A DNA stretch of 64,000 nt from Oscillospiraceae bacterium (GTDB lineage Bacteria; Bacillota; Clostridia; Oscillospirales; Ruminococcaceae), in NCBI GenBank assembly GCA_021200565.1, contig JAJQGJ010000017.1, positions 28,282 through 92,281 on the forward strand, in the 5' to 3' direction. Position 1 is the stretch's first letter. Each line of letters opens with the position of its first letter. The translations under genes were made by a program, and so were the position numbers. This document shows, in pieces, positions 37,439 to 45,843 of the stretch. The notes under the pieces are model-generated. The model did no database searches and was not told where the DNA came from. It saw nothing but the letters and a program-made list of their open reading frames with translations.

Positions 37439-38278
37439 ATGCCAATTCTTTGCTCCACAGGTGCCCTGATCGGGCGACCTAACCGAAGAGATTATACACT
37501 TCTTAGGGACATAGCTCCAAAGCTTGGGTGCGATGGCTTTGAGCTTATGATTTACCCTGACTGGTATCTCATCTATGGCAAGCTCATTGACTTTACACAT
37601 GAGATTGGAATCAATATTCCTGTTATCCACTGCGAAAAGAGCATCGGTGAACTCCTGAGCAGCGGCAATGGGGAAGATTTGAACACTGCAATGCGGAATT
37701 TCCGGTTGAATTGCGAGATAGCCAAGGGCGTCGGAGCTGAAAAGCTCGTTTTGCATTTGTGGAATGGTCTTGTTTCCGACAGCCACATAGAAAACAATTT
37801 TGCCGGTTACAGATATTTGCGGGAAATTTCAGACGAATATGGTCTTGCACTCCTTGTTGAAAACGTCGTCTGCAATGTCAGTAATCCGATGCAGAGATGC
37901 TATGAGCTTCATGAGACTTATCCCGACGCTGAGTTCGTCTTCGATACCAAGATGGCGGCGTTTCACTGCCAGGAAGAGAAGCTTTATGACGACGAGAACG
38001 CCTGGCTTCAGGACAGTATCAGGCACTATCACGTCAACGACTACGGCGGAGGCTATATGGATTGGAGCAACCTTAGGGTGCTTCCGATTGGCGATGGTCG
38101 GGTTGACTTTGACAAATTCTTCTCTTACATCAAAAGAAAGAACCACAAGGATTTCACCTTTACAGTCGAATCAACTGCCTTCGACAAAACAGGAGTTGTA
38201 CATACAGAAATCTTGAACAGGTGCTTTGACACTATCCGAAAATATCTGTCAGAGGGGAGCGGCAGCGTTGCTCAGTAA
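37439..38278 (+). CDS. Sugar phosphate isomerase/epimerase-like TIM barrel
   Basis: 279 residues of the AP-endonuclease-2-like TIM barrel. Metal-ligand positions are visible in LLVENVVCN, FVFDTKMAAFH, YHVNDYGGG and FTVESTAF. Such proteins isomerise or epimerise sugars or inositol derivatives, but the substrate cannot be read here. GAGGTGAG precedes the ATG 12 bp after hemZ, and the 3' end overlaps rlmD by 11 bases, so it belongs to this transcription unit. Confidence 0.82.
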   Translation: MPILCSTGALIGRPNRRDYTLLRDIAPKLGCDGFELMIYPDWYLIYGKLIDFTHEIGINIPVIHCEKSIGELLSSGNGEDLNTAMRNFRLNCEIAKGVGAEKLVLHLWNGLVSDSHIENNFAGYRYLREISDEYGLALLVENVVCNVSNPMQRCYELHETYPDAEFVFDTKMAAFHCQEEKLYDDENAWLQDSIRHYHVNDYGGGYMDWSNLRVLPIGDGRVDFDKFFSYIKRKNHKDFTFTVESTAFDKTGVVHTEILNRCFDTIRKYLSEGSGSVAQ

Positions 38279-39620
38279 AAATGATATAATCGAGCTGAGT
38301 ATTGACTCTCTCAGCTCAGACGGCTCCGGAATTGGCAGACATGATGGCATGGCAATTTTTGTCCCGGATGCTGCAGTGGGAGACAGAATTTCAGCCAGAA
38401 TCCTCAAGGTCAATAAGACCTATGCTTATGCGAAGATTGAGAAGCTTCTCCGGGCTTCGCCGGACAGAATCGAGCCTGACTGCTTTGTCCACGCCTGCGG
38501 AGGCTGCGTCTATCGCCATATTTCCTATGACGCTGAGCTAAGGGCAAAAGAGCAGTCTGTAAGAGACGCTTTCCGGAGAATTGGCGGCTTTGAACAAGAG
38601 CCAGAGCCGATTGCAGGAAGCCCGAAAGCCAACAGATACCGCAACAAGGTTCAGCTTCCGGTCTCTATGGCGGATGGAAGGGCTTACTGTGGCTTCTTTT
38701 CGCCCAGGTCTCACCGGGTTGTGCCAGTTGGAGACTGCCTTTTGCAGCCGGAAATATTCACCGAAATCTGCAATTTTATTATAAATTATGTCAACCGAAA
38801 TAATATCTCTGTCTATGATGAGAAGACAGGCATGGGAATCCTCCGGCACATTTACTTGAGAAGAGGCTTCCACACGGGCGAAATTATGCTCAGCCTTGTC
38901 TGTACGAAGGAAACAAGGCTCTTTGACAGCCTTTCGACTGAGTTGACTGATAGGTTTCCGGGGATAATGACTGTTCTTCTCAACATTAATTCTGCTGCCA
39001 CAAACGTTATTCTCGGCAGTAAAGATATTTGCCTTTACGGATCTGGAACCATCCGGGACAGAATGTGCGGCGTGACTGTCGAGATTTCTCCACATTCCTT
39101 CTACCAGGTTAACACCGAGGCTGCCGAAAACGTTTACCGTGCGGCAAAAGAGTTCCTCAACCCTGATGGCTCTGAAACGCTTCTTGACCTTTACTGCGGC
39201 ATCGGCACGGTTGGTCTTTCGATGGCGCAAAGCGTCAGACGGCTCATCGGAGTTGAGATTGTCCCGGCGGCAATCGAAAATGCCAGAAGAAATGCCAAAA
39301 TGAACGGCATCAATAACGCCGAATTCCTCACCGGCGATGCGGGAACCGTTGCTGAAAAGCTGATTCAGCGTGGCGAAAAGCCTGATGTTATCATCGTCGA
39401 CCCTCCAAGAAGAGGCTGCGACGCCGAAACTCTATCGGCAATCGGGAAAATGTCTCCTAAAAAGCTTGTCTATATCTCCTGCAACCCCGCCACCTGCGCC
39501 AGGGATCTCGCAATACTCGCAAAATCCGGCTATGAACTTCAAAAATTCAAGCCCTTCGACATGTTCCCAAGAACCGCCCACGTCGAAACAGTCGCTCTTA
39601 TGGTCAAAACTAAAGAATAA
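38268..39620 (+). CDS. rlmD: 23S rRNA (uracil-5)-methyltransferase RlmD/RumA family
   Basis: About 450 residues. An N-terminal TRAM domain and a Cys cluster (CFVHACGGC) for an iron-sulfur centre are followed by the SAM-dependent domain: LLDLYCGIGTVGLSMA, VDPPRRGCDAETL and the catalytic-cysteine motif YISCNPATCARDL. It forms m5U in rRNA (or tRNA; the RlmD and TrmA-like paralogues are not separable by eye). The likely start is TTG at 38268, behind GAGGGGAG; a TTG at 38226 extends into the upstream gene without a site. Last gene before the accessory region. Confidence 0.88.
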   Translation: MLSKNDIIELSIDSLSSDGSGIGRHDGMAIFVPDAAVGDRISARILKVNKTYAYAKIEKLLRASPDRIEPDCFVHACGGCVYRHISYDAELRAKEQSVRDAFRRIGGFEQEPEPIAGSPKANRYRNKVQLPVSMADGRAYCGFFSPRSHRVVPVGDCLLQPEIFTEICNFIINYVNRNNISVYDEKTGMGILRHIYLRRGFHTGEIMLSLVCTKETRLFDSLSTELTDRFPGIMTVLLNINSAATNVILGSKDICLYGSGTIRDRMCGVTVEISPHSFYQVNTEAAENVYRAAKEFLNPDGSETLLDLYCGIGTVGLSMAQSVRRLIGVEIVPAAIENARRNAKMNGINNAEFLTGDAGTVAEKLIQRGEKPDVIIVDPPRRGCDAETLSAIGKMSPKKLVYISCNPATCARDLAILAKSGYELQKFKPFDMFPRTAHVETVALMVKTKE

Positions 39621-39640
39621 CAGCAATACTGTATAAAAAG

Positions 39641-39668
39641 GCAATCCGTTCGGGTTGCTTTTTTCACT
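39641..39668 (+). terminator. Terminator after rlmD
   Basis: GCAATCCG and CGGGTTGC (one T-G pair) form a stem with a TTC-like loop and a TTTTTTC tail. It ends the recJ-rlmD unit. Confidence 0.7.
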
Positions 39669-39669
39669 T

Positions 39670-39748
39670 CCCCACAAAAATTTCTTCTCCCCCACAAAAA
39701 AGTCTTGACAACTCTGTGGGGGTGTATTATAATATTTATACGTGGGGG
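39670..39748 (+). promoter_or_regulatory. Consensus promoter wrapped in four CCCCAC boxes
   Basis: TTGACA (39705-39710), a 17-bp spacer and TATAAT (39728-39733) form a perfect sigma-A promoter. Around it are CCCCACA at 39670-39676 and CCCCCACA at 39689-39696 (direct repeats exactly 20 bp apart), the inverted TGTGGGGG at 39715-39722 between -35 and -10, and GTGGGGG at 39742-39748 at the likely start site. Boxes 2 and 3 are a perfect 8-bp inverted repeat around the -35. The layout suggests a repressor operator or a cooperative regulator (inference). Confidence 0.65.
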
Positions 39749-39770
39749 AGGGCTTGCCAAAAGCTTAACC

Positions 39771-39855
39771 ACAGAAACTATTTCGGAGACGCAAAACCCT
39801 TTCTCCGATCAAAAAATCCGGCATAACCGAGGCTCTATATTCCAGTTATGCTAAT
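39771..39855 (+). promoter_or_regulatory. Structured 5' leader of the beta-helix gene
   Basis: The leader of about 130 bases holds two perfect 7-bp hairpins: TCGGAGA/TCTCCGA near 39781-39811 and GCATAAC/GTTATGC near 39822-39853. AAGGAGG lies just beyond the second hairpin. No known riboswitch family could be assigned. A GACGCAAA string recalls c-di-GMP-I riboswitches, but the rest does not fit. Confidence 0.4.
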
Positions 39856-39873
39856 ACTAAGGAGGAATTTTTA

Positions 39874-42800
39874 ATGGCGAAACGTCTTATGTGTATTATC
39901 CTAAGCGTTTTAATGATCGTCTCACTCCTTCCAACCGGTGCGTTTGCAACCGAAGCTAATGATGATGTCTCATCACTAGTCGAAGACGCAGGCAGTACCG
40001 GCACTGAGACAGATGAATCTATCGGGGAGGAGGATACAGAAGCAAACGCCGATGCTTCGGGTGACGAACAGGCTGAAGAAGTTGCGGAAGACCTTGTTGA
40101 AGAAACAAGCGAACCTGTTGCGGCAGCTAATGAAGAGATCGAGGAAGACTCTAGCAGTTCTTCGACTACAACTCTTCAGTCGCAAATCGATTCTGCAAGC
40201 ACTACTGCAACTACGATCACCTTGTCAACAGATGTCACCGAAGACATCACGATTGCAAGCAGTCAGAACATTACTATTGACTTGAATGGTCATAATATTA
40301 CCAACGCTTCTGGTGACACAATCACCGTTGCTCTTGGCGCAACTTTGACCATTACTGGTACAGGCACTGTTGACAATGTCACCCATGGAAAGGCTGCTAT
40401 CTTTAATAATGGTACGGTAACTTTGCATGGTGGTACTTATACACGCTCGCAGGAGACTGGCACTAGTACTGCTACAGGTGTCGTCACTAATAGTTACTAT
40501 AACATTGTTAACCACGGCACTATGACGATTAACTCTTGTGTCACTGTTACTCAGAGTGGTAACTTCTCTTCCATGATAGAGAATGGGTACTACAATTACT
40601 ATGACTCAAACTCCAGAAGTGGTTATGTTAGTGATACAAACGCTCAGAATCCTTTGTTAACAATTAATGGTGGCACATTCACTGGTGGCTTGAACACTGT
40701 TAAGAATGATGACGGCGGTATACTTTACGTTTATGGTGGCACGTTTAGCAATACCACTCAAGCAACTATCATGAATGCTAACGTAGCAACTATCACAGAT
40801 GGTAATTTTACGTCTGAATATGCAGTCGTTCTGAATGCAGCGTTTACTGGCACTGTAAACGCAGGAACACTTACTATCAGTGGAGGCACTTTCACTGCTG
40901 GAAGTGGATACAGTGTTATTGACCGTCATTCCGCTGCTAACGCATCAGGAACAATTTCAATAAGTGGTGGTACGTTTACTTCGGGAAGCGGAGCAACTCT
41001 TCTCAGCTCTTCCGCAGCTGCAAGTGAATCCGTTACTATTTCCGGTGGTACTTTCTCTGGAGACGTCTCCGCATATTGCACCGACGGCTATGCGGCGGTT
41101 TATGACAGCACTAAGGGAACTTACTCTGTTGAGACTGGCGTTGCGGGGGTTTATGATGCGAGCGGCAACTGCTTGGCTACTTATGACACCTTGTATGCAG
41201 CTTCCACCAACGCTACAACCGGTCAGACTGTTAAGCTGATAGCTGATGTTGGTTCTGAAAGTTCTGAGGCTAATGACTACTTCCGTGTTGATAGCGAAAA
41301 GAACATCTCTTTGGATCTGAACGGATATAGCATTTATGCTTGTAGCTCCGAAAAGAATACAGCTATTCTCGTGACTGGTTCATCCACTTTGAAGGTAACT
41401 AACTCTAGCACGGAAACAGGTGTAGTTACTTCTACTGGAACGAAAGCACTTTGGGCAATAAGCGGCTCTGTAACGATTGACACAAAGGGATATGTCTGGA
41501 CTGGTGCAACAAACGCTGTCTTGGTACAGTCTCAGAGCACTTATAATCAGAATGACATTGTCGTTACGATTGACAACGGTGCATTCTATGGAAAGACTGC
41601 TGTTGCAATCAAGAATGATATTGGTGACACTGTTATCAATGGTGGCTTGTTCGTAGGTTATTCAACTAATGATGAAAAGTCGATATGTGTTGCCGGTGGT
41701 AGCGCTGTGAGCAGTGGAACTGTTACTATTAACGGCGGATATTTCTATGGTACTCTTTCGACACAACAAAGCACATTTACTGTTTCAGGAGGTTACTTCA
41801 CTGACGGTATTGATTCTAAGATTCTTGTTGCTGGAAAGAATTTAGTTAGTATTGACGACAAAGAGACCGTTGACGACGGTTACAATACCGAGTATGACTA
41901 TAAGTACACCGTTGGCGATTATGCCTTTGAGTTTGGTATTGTTACTTCTGGCGGAACTTATACTCCTGTTGGATATGTCAGCACCATTTCGAATGCTTGG
42001 AATGGTGTAAACGGAATCGATACCACAGAGTACACGGATATTAATCGCTACTACATCAAGATGTACAGCGATTACACAATCCGCAATAGTACTTTTGATA
42101 CTAGTAGTTTTACAACAACAACATGTAGAAAGTTTGAGCTTGACCTTAACGGACACACGTTAACCTCTACAGGTACAGCTTCTGCTACAATCACCGTTCA
42201 GTCTAACGACACTCTCACGATTGTTGATACAAGTACAGCTAAGACTGGTATGGTAACTGGTGCAGCTAGTTCGCCTTATGGAACTGTGAAGAACCGTGGA
42301 GGCACGTTGATAATTGAAGGCGGCACTTATGAAAATACTGCTGGTCTTCTTGTCAACAACAATGGTGATAATGCTTCAAGTGCAGTAACCACAATCACCG
42401 GTGGTAACTTCATCATCAATGATGGTACATCTCCGTTCTATAAGGTCTCCGGTTCAACCCTTGAGATTAAGGGCGGCAACTTCACCTCCGCTCCGAGCAG
42501 CGACTTCTTAGCCTCCGGCTACGCCGTCTTAGTCACCTCCGACGAGACTTATCCCTACACAGTAGGTGAGGCTGAAACGTTGGCATCATCTGCCGTCGCT
42601 AAGATTGATTCCGTCTACTACACCTCCCTCTCCTCCGCCATCTCCTCCGCAGCAAGCGGCGAGACGGTGACGGTGCTGAGCGACATCAAGCTTGAAGCTC
42701 AGGTTGAGGTCACTGGTACAGTAGTTTTGGAATTGAATGGTCATAGTATTGAACGTGATCCTGATACTAATAAGACTGCAGCATTGCTTCTTGTTTCTAC

Positions 42801-45441
42801 TGACAGTGAATTAACTGTTCAGGATACGAGCGAGGGAGCAAACGGATACATTGACGGTGCGACTTACTCAACAAGTGAAGGTACTTATGTTGGCTATGGT
42901 ATTCAGATAGCCGGCGGCACAGTTAAAGTTGTTAGCGGTACTGTTAAGGGCTATCGTGGTGTTTACATTAGCGGCGATAGTTCAAGCTTGGTGGTGAATG
43001 GCGGTGCAGTTTCTGGTACTACTTATGGCGTATATCAGGTTAGCGGTTCAACCGAAGTCAAGAGTGGCTCAGTAACTGGCACTTCAAGAGGCATCTCTGC
43101 AAGTACAGGTACTGTAACCGTTGAAGGCGGTACAGTAACTGGGACTTCTGATTTTGGTATTTTCATGAACAATGGTACAGTTAATGTATCAGGTGGTTCT
43201 GTAGTTTGCACAAGTGGTACTGGCATTAAGATTCAGGGCGGCACAGTAAATGTTAGTGGTGGCACTATAAGTGCTTCAACTGGCATCAACGCTCTTGCTT
43301 ATAATTCAGCAGCTACTGTTAATATAACAAATGGAAATATTACTTCTACCGATATAGGCGTATTTGCATACTACTACTATTATGACGCTGAAGTTAATGT
43401 TTCCGGAAATTCAACTATTACAGTGAACGGTGAAGAAGCTAATGGCTGGACTTACGGTATAGAACTCTGTGCTGGTACAACTGCTTCAGTTTCAGACAAT
43501 GCTACTATCACAGCTACTAACAGTGGTGAAAATGGTGGCTCTGCTGGTATTATCTACATTGGTAACGGCGACAGCGATAATCCCACGACTCTTAACATTT
43601 CTGGTGGTACAATCTCTGGTGAAACCTACGGCTTATCTGGCAACGGTTCTGCTTCTTACTCGGAGGTAACAATTACCGGCGGCAAGATTTCTAGCGGCTT
43701 TGTTGCTATCTACCATCCTGAGATGGGTGACATTTCAGTCTCTGGCGATAGTACTGAGATAACTGGTGTTTACGCTGGTATTCAGCTCATGGCAGGTTCG
43801 CTGACCGTTTCTGGCGGTACTATAAAGGCTACTGCTACAGCAAGTGAAGTTTCAGACAACGCTAACAGTGTTGGCAATAAGACCGGCGACGGTGCTATTG
43901 CTGACGGTGCTGCAATTTCGATCATTAACAGAAAAGGCTACGGAAATACTCAGAGTGGCGGCACAGTTTCTTACGAATCCGTTGAGATTTCCGGCGGTAC
44001 AGTTATTTCTGCTACTGGTGTTGATGCAGTACAGGCTTACGCTCTTACAAGCAACGCTTATGTTGATTGGGATGTTTCAGGCGTTTCCATCACCGGCGGT
44101 TCGTTCTCATCCATCGTCAGCGAAGACTTGTGCGGAGGTTCTTATGTACCTGGCACAACCACTGATGACAACGGCTACTACACTGTAGTCGAAGGCACAA
44201 CAGTCGCCAAGATCGACACTACTGAGTACGTCACCCTCAAGAAGGCTCTCACCGCTGCATCTGCCGGCGACACCATCACCTTGGTAGCTAATGCAACAGT
44301 TACAGCAGATGCAACTGCTGATGTCACCGGCACAGTCACCATCGACCTCGCTGGCAAGAACCTCACCATCTACAGTGGAATCACCCTGACCGTTGCCTCC
44401 GGCACAACAGTTGTTATCAAGGATACTGCTTCAACCGGCGGTCTCGTCACCAACAACGGTGTCATCGCAGTAGAGGGAACTCTTGACATAAGAGATCTTG
44501 GTTACACAACTTCTGCTTCTGGCTCAGGCTTGCTTGGACACGAAGGCGGCAAGATCACTCTTGGCGCAAGCTCGACATTCATCGTTCTTGATGTTTGGAA
44601 TGATATGTGGAGCACCTTAGGCACTTGGTCTCCTAACTGGACTTCTGCAACTGGTTCAAATGGCATCATCTCATCTGCTGCCAAGGGTGCGAAGATTTAC
44701 AGCTATGGTGTAGGATATGTCTGCGATGCAGATGTTACATCTGATACTTACGTATCTGGCACTTACTGGGATCTCAGCGGCACCTACCTCGTAGAGTACT
44801 ACAAGAAGAGTGCAACTGCTTCTGATTGGGCTTATCCGTCCATCGAAGACAGCAACACCATCTTCGCGGGTTGGTATTCAGATGATGAATATAGCTCGGT
44901 TTACACCACAACTTCCGGCGAAGCTTATGCGAAGTTTGTAACGCTTAGCGGTGATAGCTCAGAAGCTGGTGTCATCAACTTCCTTGGTGGATCTCTTAAG
45001 ACTGACATTGTTGACGAAAATAATGATCCTGTTTACAGCTACACTAGCTTGAGATTCGGTTACGACATCGTTCTTCCGAGCGGTTGTGATACCACTTATT
45101 CTTGGCAGTGGAAGTGGTCTAAGGATGGTACAACAGTCGCTGGCACCAAGGATGGTTACTATTGGAGTGATGCAAAGAATACCTACGAAACTGGTTTGAA
45201 GGCATTCCGCTCAAACCTTCTCATAAGTAATATTCCGGCTGCAAGCTACAAGGCTACTATTTATTCTGCTTTGACCGTTACATATGTCACCGCAGATGGA
45301 ACAACGGTAACAGCTAGTGAAGCGTCTTATGATTCGAGGAGTGTTTACGAAATTGCATATACAATCGCTAATTCAGAAGATTCTTCAGATAAGGAATTTG
45401 CTAGTAATATTATCTCTGCAATTCCGTCAGATTCTAATTAG
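39874..45441 (+). CDS. Giant secreted beta-helix repeat protein
   Basis: 1855 residues with a clear signal peptide (SVLMIVSLLPTGAFA). An acidic spacer (about residues 28-95) precedes repeated modules. Each opens with a (G)xTxTLxxDV segment and an LNGHxI-type turn and runs into many short GGTF/SGGT strands, the pattern of right-handed parallel beta helices. Module starts are near residues 99, 424, 696, 906 and 1445. The last ~250 residues form a different beta-rich domain. There is no LPxTG motif, membrane anchor or SLH domain, so retention at the surface is unexplained. Codon choice switches within the gene between T-ending and C-ending blocks, suggesting module shuffling. Adhesin or polysaccharide-binding roles are guesses. 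It has its own box-flanked promoter and a GGAGG site. Confidence 0.8.
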   Translation: MAKRLMCIILSVLMIVSLLPTGAFATEANDDVSSLVEDAGSTGTETDESIGEEDTEANADASGDEQAEEVAEDLVEETSEPVAAANEEIEEDSSSSSTTTLQSQIDSASTTATTITLSTDVTEDITIASSQNITIDLNGHNITNASGDTITVALGATLTITGTGTVDNVTHGKAAIFNNGTVTLHGGTYTRSQETGTSTATGVVTNSYYNIVNHGTMTINSCVTVTQSGNFSSMIENGYYNYYDSNSRSGYVSDTNAQNPLLTINGGTFTGGLNTVKNDDGGILYVYGGTFSNTTQATIMNANVATITDGNFTSEYAVVLNAAFTGTVNAGTLTISGGTFTAGSGYSVIDRHSAANASGTISISGGTFTSGSGATLLSSSAAASESVTISGGTFSGDVSAYCTDGYAAVYDSTKGTYSVETGVAGVYDASGNCLATYDTLYAASTNATTGQTVKLIADVGSESSEANDYFRVDSEKNISLDLNGYSIYACSSEKNTAILVTGSSTLKVTNSSTETGVVTSTGTKALWAISGSVTIDTKGYVWTGATNAVLVQSQSTYNQNDIVVTIDNGAFYGKTAVAIKNDIGDTVINGGLFVGYSTNDEKSICVAGGSAVSSGTVTINGGYFYGTLSTQQSTFTVSGGYFTDGIDSKILVAGKNLVSIDDKETVDDGYNTEYDYKYTVGDYAFEFGIVTSGGTYTPVGYVSTISNAWNGVNGIDTTEYTDINRYYIKMYSDYTIRNSTFDTSSFTTTTCRKFELDLNGHTLTSTGTASATITVQSNDTLTIVDTSTAKTGMVTGAASSPYGTVKNRGGTLIIEGGTYENTAGLLVNNNGDNASSAVTTITGGNFIINDGTSPFYKVSGSTLEIKGGNFTSAPSSDFLASGYAVLVTSDETYPYTVGEAETLASSAVAKIDSVYYTSLSSAISSAASGETVTVLSDIKLEAQVEVTGTVVLELNGHSIERDPDTNKTAALLLVSTDSELTVQDTSEGANGYIDGATYSTSEGTYVGYGIQIAGGTVKVVSGTVKGYRGVYISGDSSSLVVNGGAVSGTTYGVYQVSGSTEVKSGSVTGTSRGISASTGTVTVEGGTVTGTSDFGIFMNNGTVNVSGGSVVCTSGTGIKIQGGTVNVSGGTISASTGINALAYNSAATVNITNGNITSTDIGVFAYYYYYDAEVNVSGNSTITVNGEEANGWTYGIELCAGTTASVSDNATITATNSGENGGSAGIIYIGNGDSDNPTTLNISGGTISGETYGLSGNGSASYSEVTITGGKISSGFVAIYHPEMGDISVSGDSTEITGVYAGIQLMAGSLTVSGGTIKATATASEVSDNANSVGNKTGDGAIADGAAISIINRKGYGNTQSGGTVSYESVEISGGTVISATGVDAVQAYALTSNAYVDWDVSGVSITGGSFSSIVSEDLCGGSYVPGTTTDDNGYYTVVEGTTVAKIDTTEYVTLKKALTAASAGDTITLVANATVTADATADVTGTVTIDLAGKNLTIYSGITLTVASGTTVVIKDTASTGGLVTNNGVIAVEGTLDIRDLGYTTSASGSGLLGHEGGKITLGASSTFIVLDVWNDMWSTLGTWSPNWTSATGSNGIISSAAKGAKIYSYGVGYVCDADVTSDTYVSGTYWDLSGTYLVEYYKKSATASDWAYPSIEDSNTIFAGWYSDDEYSSVYTTTSGEAYAKFVTLSGDSSEAGVINFLGGSLKTDIVDENNDPVYSYTSLRFGYDIVLPSGCDTTYSWQWKWSKDGTTVAGTKDGYYWSDAKNTYETGLKAFRSNLLISNIPAASYKATIYSALTVTYVTADGTTVTASEASYDSRSVYEIAYTIANSEDSSDKEFASNIISAIPSDSN

Positions 45442-45469
45442 TGGCTGATAGCGAAAGGAGAGCTTTACC

Positions 45470-45601
45470 ATGAAATCAGACTACGAAGTCCATGTTATGG
45501 AGGTATTGATGTTTGATTTGTCTGATGTATTCACAGATTCTTCAAGTTCACAATATACCGGAACGAAACAGCCGGACAACGAAGTATCCTTTGCTTCATA
45601 A
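45470..45601 (+). CDS. Small peptide 1 (43 aa), precursor-like
   Basis: A 43-residue frame beginning MKSDYEVHVMEVLMFDLSDV and ending in a Ser/Thr/Asn-rich tail (DNEVSFAS). It has an excellent AAAGGAG site nine bases before the ATG and starts 28 bases after the beta-helix gene. The opening Tyr-Glu-x2-Val-Met-Glu-Val-x2-Phe-Asp-Leu-x-Asp-Val resembles short clostridial peptides of the K-Y-x-x-P-x-[LM]-E-[VI]-x-x-F type often seen near modifying enzymes (recalled pattern, not checked). No Cys. A second peptide with the same core follows. Function unknown; a leader-core peptide precursor is the favoured hypothesis. Confidence 0.65.
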   Translation: MKSDYEVHVMEVLMFDLSDVFTDSSSSQYTGTKQPDNEVSFAS

Positions 45602-45632
45602 TGTGTTGTCTATGGAAGATGGCATCGTGACA

Positions 45633-45755
45633 ATGGCATATCAAAAACCTGTCATGGAAATTGTTTTCTTCGCAAATGATACCGCTTTCTGCAACACTGG
45701 AAATAGCGGTGGATATGTAAAAGATGACCATACAGGCTGGACTGGCGATTATTAG
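45633..45755 (+). CDS. Small peptide 2 (40 aa), precursor-like
   Basis: A 40-residue frame from the ATG at 45633: MAYQKPVMEIVFFANDTAFC, then a Gly/Asp-rich tail ending HTGWTGDY. The leader-like part matches small peptide 1 at Tyr-x4-Met-Glu-[Val/Ile]-x2-Phe. The tail holds one Cys and ends Gly-Trp-Thr-Gly-Asp-Tyr, echoing the end of the lipoprotein downstream. The ribosome site is weak (GATGG ten bases before); an ATG at 45612 would add seven residues but has none, and the frame stays open back to 45513. A strong terminator follows, so expression is probably tied to the upstream gene. Confidence 0.5.
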   Translation: MAYQKPVMEIVFFANDTAFCNTGNSGGYVKDDHTGWTGDY

Positions 45756-45780
45756 TTGTTAGGTTTTAACAGTCAAACCC

Positions 45781-45818
45781 AAAAAGGGAGATGTTGGAGA
45801 CTCCGGCATCTCCTTTTT
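45781..45818 (+). terminator. Terminator after the small peptides
   Basis: AAAAAGGGAGATG and CATCTCCTTTTT form a long stem (one bulged base) with a T-rich end. The next gene's GTG-extended frame begins inside the T tract, supporting the ATG at 45844 as its start. Confidence 0.8.
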
Positions 45819-45843
45819 GTGGAGAATAAGGAGAGGAGAGAAA

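Noticed and set aside
39740..39860. c-di-GMP-I (GEMM) riboswitch before the beta-helix gene
   Set aside because: GACGCAAA and ATAACCGA strings are suggestive, but the P2 helix that must precede GACGCAAA is not formed, and a better 7-bp stem uses those bases.
42480..44470. Frameshift or assembly join in the beta-helix gene where codon use changes
   Set aside because: The frame stays open and module motifs continue across the changes, so shuffling of modules explains it better.
45513..45755. 80-residue frame reading from within small peptide 1 through small peptide 2
   Set aside because: Its first part overlaps peptide 1 out of frame and has no ribosome site; only the last 40 residues show the shared motif.
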